Under the pieces are notes generated by a model. That model worked only from the letters and a program-made list of their open reading frames with translations. It had not been told where the DNA came from and ran no database searches. Source: Schauerella fraxinea (lineage in GTDB: Bacteria > Pseudomonadota > Gammaproteobacteria > Burkholderiales > Burkholderiaceae_B). Taken from it: a stretch of DNA of 64,000 nucleotides. Location of the stretch: the NCBI GenBank assembly GCA_030849965.1, contig JAVDKL010000003.1, positions 62,001 through 126,000 on the forward strand, read 5' to 3'. This document shows, in pieces, positions 60,768-64,000 of the stretch; the first letter of the stretch is position 1, and each line of letters begins with the position of its first letter. The position numbers and the translations under genes were made by a program.

Positions 60768-62978
60768 GTGGTGACGTTTCACAACCAGCACTATGCGCGT
60801 GTACTGCTTGCGGCCATCCTGGCGTTGAGCTTGAGCGCCTGCGGCGGCGATGACAAGGACGACGGCGACGAGGCTGCCAGCCCCGGCACGCCGCCCACTG
60901 AGCCCGCACCGCCCGCCATCGCTCAGGGCACGCGCCTGCAGATGGCCGTGTTGGAGACGACCGACCTGCATGCCAATGTGCTGGGCTACGACTACTACAA
61001 GCTGGCGGAAGATAAAAGCTATGGCGTGGATCGCACGGCCACGCTGATTGCCAACGCGCGCCGGCAGTTTCCCAATCACGTGCTGCTCGATAATGGCGAC
61101 ACCATCCAGGGCACGGCGCTGTCGGACTATCAGGCGCTGGTCAATCCGATTCAATGCAGCGACATGATCGCGATCTATCGTCAGATGGATGCCTTGGGTG
61201 TGGATGCAGGCACGATGGGCAATCACGAGTTCAACTACGGTCTGCCGTATCTATCGCAAATCACGAATGTCGATTTTGGCTTGAGCGGCATCGCCAAGGG
61301 CACGCCGCAGAGCAATCCCACCGGCGCCGCGCAATGCGCCGCCCCACGCTTTCCGTTCGTGTCGGCCAACGTGGTGTCGGCCGCCAGCAAGGCGCCAATT
61401 TTCAAGCCGTATGTGATACTGCCCAAGACGTTCGACGCCACAGCACCCGATGGCAAGACGACTCAAGTCACGGTCAAGGTGGGGGTGATCGGCTTCGCGC
61501 CGCCGCCCATCATGCAATGGGACAAGGCCAATCTGGAAGGCCACGTCGAAGTGACGGGCTGGAAGGAAACCGCCGCGCGTTACGTGCCGGAAATGAAAAC
61601 CGCCGGCGCGGATATCGTGGTGGCGCTGGCGCACGGCGGCATCGATATGACGACGCCGTACACGCCCGATATGGAAAATGGCGCGGGATACCTGACCGAA
61701 GTGCCGGGCATCGATGTTCTGCTTACCGGCCATCAGCATCAGCTTTTCCCTAACGCCGCGGCCAATTCGCCCTTTGTCGGCCAGCCCGGTGTGGATCCGG
61801 TGAAAGGGCTGGTCAACGGCGTGCCGGCCGTTCAGCCCGGTCAATGGGGCAACAATCTGGGCGTGATCGATTTGACGTTGGCGTATGACGGCGGCTGGCA
61901 GGTGCAGCGCGACGCAACGGTGGTACAGCGGGTGCCAACCTTGCTGACGGCGCAAAGCGGCGCCACGCCCGCCACCTACGTCGAGCCTGATCTGGGCACA
62001 CAGCAGCTCGTGGCGGGGGTGCATACCGCCACCATCGATTACGTCAAAACGCCGATCGGGCAGGCCACGTTCGATCTGTCGACCAACTTCGCGCTGGTGG
62101 GCGATGTGTCGGCACTGCAGATCGTCAACATGGCGCAGATCGATTATCTGAAGACGTATATCGCGGCAAACCAGCCCGACTACGCCGGCCTGCCGATCCT
62201 GTCGGCCGCAGCGCCGTTCAAGGGCGGTCGCAACGGACCGGGCGACTTCACCAATGTGAAGCAGGGCGACGTCGCGATCAACAACGCGGCCGACCTGTAC
62301 CTGTACCCCAACACTTTGCAGGTTGTGCGGGTCACCGGCGATACCGTGCGGCAATGGCTCGAAAAGACAGCCGAGCAATTCAACCGTATCGATCCCGCCC
62401 GTGCCGATGTACAGCCGTTGGTGGACACGACGTTCCCGACGTTCAATTTCGATGTGCTGTATGCCGAGGGCAACGCGCTGCAGTACACGATCGACATCAC
62501 GCGGCCGAAAGGCTCGCGCATCACGTCGCTGACGTACGCCGGTGCGCCGATCCAGGCCAATGACACGTATCTTGTGGCGACCAACAACTATCGCGCCAGT
62601 GGCGGCGGCAACTTTCCCGGTTTGGAAGGCGGCAAGGGCGACATCGTGCTGCAGGCGCCCGACGCCAGTCGGGATGTGCTGATCAACTTCATCAAAGCGA
62701 AGAAGACGTTGGATCTGACTCAGTTCGGATTGGATCGCAGCTGGCGTTTTGCGGCGACCTCATTGGCCGGGCCAGTGGTGTTCAACAGCATTCCGGGCAC
62801 ATTGCCGCTTGCACAAGCGCATGGCGTCACCAACGTCACGGTGCACAGTACGGATCTCGACCCGGTGACGCAACTGTCGCCTTATCGCCTGCAGTTGGCA
62901 CCCAACTTAACGCGGGCGGTTGCGCGGCCGGCGGCGATTCCCATCGCCCGTGTTTCTGCTTTCGCCGCACGGTGGTGA
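60768..62978 (+). CDS. 5'-nucleotidase / 2',3'-cyclic phosphodiesterase family lipoprotein
   Basis: The 736-residue protein has a lipoprotein signal (LAAILALSLSAC, Cys near residue 26), an acidic linker, then a calcineurin-type metallophosphatase domain (LETTDLHANVLGYDYYKL, LLDNGDTIQGTALSDY, MGNHEFNYGLPYL, AHGGID, LLTGHQHQLFP) and the C-terminal 5'-nucleotidase domain with TNNYRASGGGNFPG. Order and motifs match CpdB-like enzymes that scavenge nucleotides outside the inner membrane; being lipidated is a variation on the soluble E. coli form. A strong GAGGAG site precedes GTG 60768; GTG 60771 is possible. It lies 87 bp after the EAL gene. Confidence 0.9.
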   Translation: MVTFHNQHYARVLLAAILALSLSACGGDDKDDGDEAASPGTPPTEPAPPAIAQGTRLQMAVLETTDLHANVLGYDYYKLAEDKSYGVDRTATLIANARRQFPNHVLLDNGDTIQGTALSDYQALVNPIQCSDMIAIYRQMDALGVDAGTMGNHEFNYGLPYLSQITNVDFGLSGIAKGTPQSNPTGAAQCAAPRFPFVSANVVSAASKAPIFKPYVILPKTFDATAPDGKTTQVTVKVGVIGFAPPPIMQWDKANLEGHVEVTGWKETAARYVPEMKTAGADIVVALAHGGIDMTTPYTPDMENGAGYLTEVPGIDVLLTGHQHQLFPNAAANSPFVGQPGVDPVKGLVNGVPAVQPGQWGNNLGVIDLTLAYDGGWQVQRDATVVQRVPTLLTAQSGATPATYVEPDLGTQQLVAGVHTATIDYVKTPIGQATFDLSTNFALVGDVSALQIVNMAQIDYLKTYIAANQPDYAGLPILSAAAPFKGGRNGPGDFTNVKQGDVAINNAADLYLYPNTLQVVRVTGDTVRQWLEKTAEQFNRIDPARADVQPLVDTTFPTFNFDVLYAEGNALQYTIDITRPKGSRITSLTYAGAPIQANDTYLVATNNYRASGGGNFPGLEGGKGDIVLQAPDASRDVLINFIKAKKTLDLTQFGLDRSWRFAATSLAGPVVFNSIPGTLPLAQAHGVTNVTVHSTDLDPVTQLSPYRLQLAPNLTRAVARPAAIPIARVSAFAARW

Positions 62979-63002
62979 CGGCACCGGCCCGCGCATCGCC
63001 GA

Positions 63003-63890
63003 TCATGTTGGCGCCAGATCGAGATTCGCGAAAATATCCGCCAGCCCGGGTTGCGTGCGCGCCGGCCAGATGGCGCTGAGATCGAAGCTGGGCAGGGCCG
63101 CGCCATCGCGAACGTCGCAAAATTTCACGCCGGCGAACTTGAGTGCGCGTATCCATGTGGGTAGCAACGCCACACCGCAGCCGCCGGCCACGCAAGCGAG
63201 TACGGTCAGCGTGCGATTGGCTTCCTGCTCCACGCGCGCATCCAGGCCGGCCTTGCGAATGGCGTCCATGATGCCGGCATAGAGCACGGGCAAGTGCGAT
63301 TGGGGATACATCACGAGTCCTGCCTGCGCGATCTGTGCAAGACCCACATGGCCGTTTGCATCGGTGACGAAGTCGTCGGGCACGGCGGCCAGCAGCCGAT
63401 CGCGCGCCAGCAACCGTTCTCGCATGCGTCCGCCAACCGCCACCGGCGTGTGCATCAAGCCGATGTCGATATCGCCATTGTGCAGCGCCTCGGCCTGCTC
63501 GACATTGCTCATCTCCTTGAGCACCACGCGCACGTCGGGCGCCTCACGACGCAATGCGCGCAGGGCACGCGGCAACGTTTCGAACAGCGCCGACGACACC
63601 AGGCCCACCGTGAGCTGGCCGGCCCGGCCTTGTGCGATGGCTTGCGCCCGCAAGGCGGCGGCGTCGATGCGCGCCACACTCACCCGGATGTCCTCGAGAA
63701 TGGCGCGCGCCGCCGGCGTGGGCGCGGCGCCCGCGCGCGACCTGTCGAAGAGGCGCAAGCCGAGCTCCTTCTCCATTCGTGCAAGCGATTGGCTGAGCGC
63801 CGGTTGGGCGATGCCCAACCATGCGGAAGCAGCGCTGATGCTGCCATGATCGACGACCGCCAGAAAATGGCGCAGGTGACGGGTTTCCAT
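63003..63890 (-). CDS. LysR-family regulator
   Basis: The 295-residue regulator begins METRHLRHFLAVVDHGSISA, then ASAWLGIAQPALSQSLARME with GLRLFDRSRAGAAPTPAARA; the effector domain starts GQLTVGLVSSALFETLPRAL. Start 63890 matches the usual family N-terminus; 32 open codons upstream are ignored. A perfect dyad covers the start codon. The gene that it controls is probably beyond the right edge of the window, divergent from it. It converges with the nucleotidase gene. Confidence 0.92.
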   Translation of the reverse strand: METRHLRHFLAVVDHGSISAASAWLGIAQPALSQSLARMEKELGLRLFDRSRAGAAPTPAARAILEDIRVSVARIDAAALRAQAIAQGRAGQLTVGLVSSALFETLPRALRALRREAPDVRVVLKEMSNVEQAEALHNGDIDIGLMHTPVAVGGRMRERLLARDRLLAAVPDDFVTDANGHVGLAQIAQAGLVMYPQSHLPVLYAGIMDAIRKAGLDARVEQEANRTLTVLACVAGGCGVALLPTWIRALKFAGVKFCDVRDGAALPSFDLSAIWPARTQPGLADIFANLDLAPT

Positions 63891-63903
63891 ATCGAAACGA
63901 TAT
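63889..63903. promoter_or_regulatory. LysR-type dyad overlapping the lysR start codon
   Basis: ATATCG-AAA-CGATAT is a perfect 15-bp dyad that contains the T-N11-A pattern and includes part of the ATG of the lysR gene at 63890. It resembles the arrangement at 16168-16196. Confidence 0.7.
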
Positions 63904-64000
63904 AGCAGAAGTCGGTTTTGGGGATAGAAAACAATAGATGCGCTGCCTACACTGCTCGCATTGACCATAACGAGCGTGCCGCTCATGTAGCCGGCCCGCC

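Overview
The window is high-GC, densely packed bacterial DNA, most likely from a betaproteobacterium of the order Burkholderiales, probably Alcaligenaceae (Bordetella/Achromobacter-like). The pointers are Bug-type solute-binding proteins, a Burkholderiales-type trimeric porin, a DUF4148 repeat protein, a monomeric isocitrate dehydrogenase, azurin, a membrane-anchored FMN glutamate synthase-like protein and many LysR regulators. I saw no rRNA, tRNA, CRISPR array, insertion sequence or prophage. It reads as ordinary chromosome rich in catabolic and transport genes.

Layout. 1-7.9 kb: the 3' end of a chemoreceptor gene, icd, a D-carbamoylase and an exported ankyrin protein. 7.9-12.2 kb: a CitE-like lyase, a CoA-transferase and a Bug protein, with a divergent LysR gene. 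12.2-17.1 kb: a fused two-in-one ABC exporter overlapping a 60-residue membrane protein, and a divergent LysR gene whose start codon lies inside a perfect inverted repeat. 17.2-21.7 kb: an FMN glutamate synthase-like protein, a coupled pair of membrane proteins and a class C beta-lactamase-like serine hydrolase. 21.9-28.3 kb: an iron alcohol dehydrogenase divergent from an IclR regulator, then a four-gene operon (MHS symporter, ketopantoate reductase-like protein, SDR, PgdA/cyclic imidase-like deacetylase) behind a perfect 24-bp palindrome. 28.3-32.3 kb: glutaminase, LysR, DUF4148 protein and porin; the last two share upstream motifs. 32.4-37.9 kb: an isochorismatase-fold protein without its nucleophile, a divergent GntR regulator, a leader with two hairpins bearing the same AGAGGA loop, then a Bug protein, an Old Yellow Enzyme and a spermidine synthase-like protein. 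37.9-43.3 kb: a MacA-MacB-NodT efflux operon with a Fur-like site, and azurin. 43.4-48.0 kb: a complete branched-chain amino-acid-type ABC importer. 48.2-53.1 kb: lytic transglycosylase, cytochrome b561, M20 peptidase, a small lipoprotein behind a C11 tract, LysR and isochorismatase. 53.2-59.6 kb: a probable mevalonate catabolism locus (class II HMG-CoA reductase with a two-gene tripartite-type permease) next to a GAF-PucR regulator and hutG. 59.8-64 kb: an EAL phosphodiesterase, a 5'-nucleotidase lipoprotein and a LysR gene with an operator-like palindrome over its start.

Most clusters follow one plan: a regulator beside a small operon that imports an organic acid or amide and feeds it into CoA, redox or amidase chemistry. 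The most useful leads are non-coding: operator-like palindromes on LysR start codons, the AGAGGA hairpin pair, the C11 tract, and a 13-codon leader ORF ahead of HMG-CoA reductase. All functional calls come from reading motifs and family resemblance; no database search was run.
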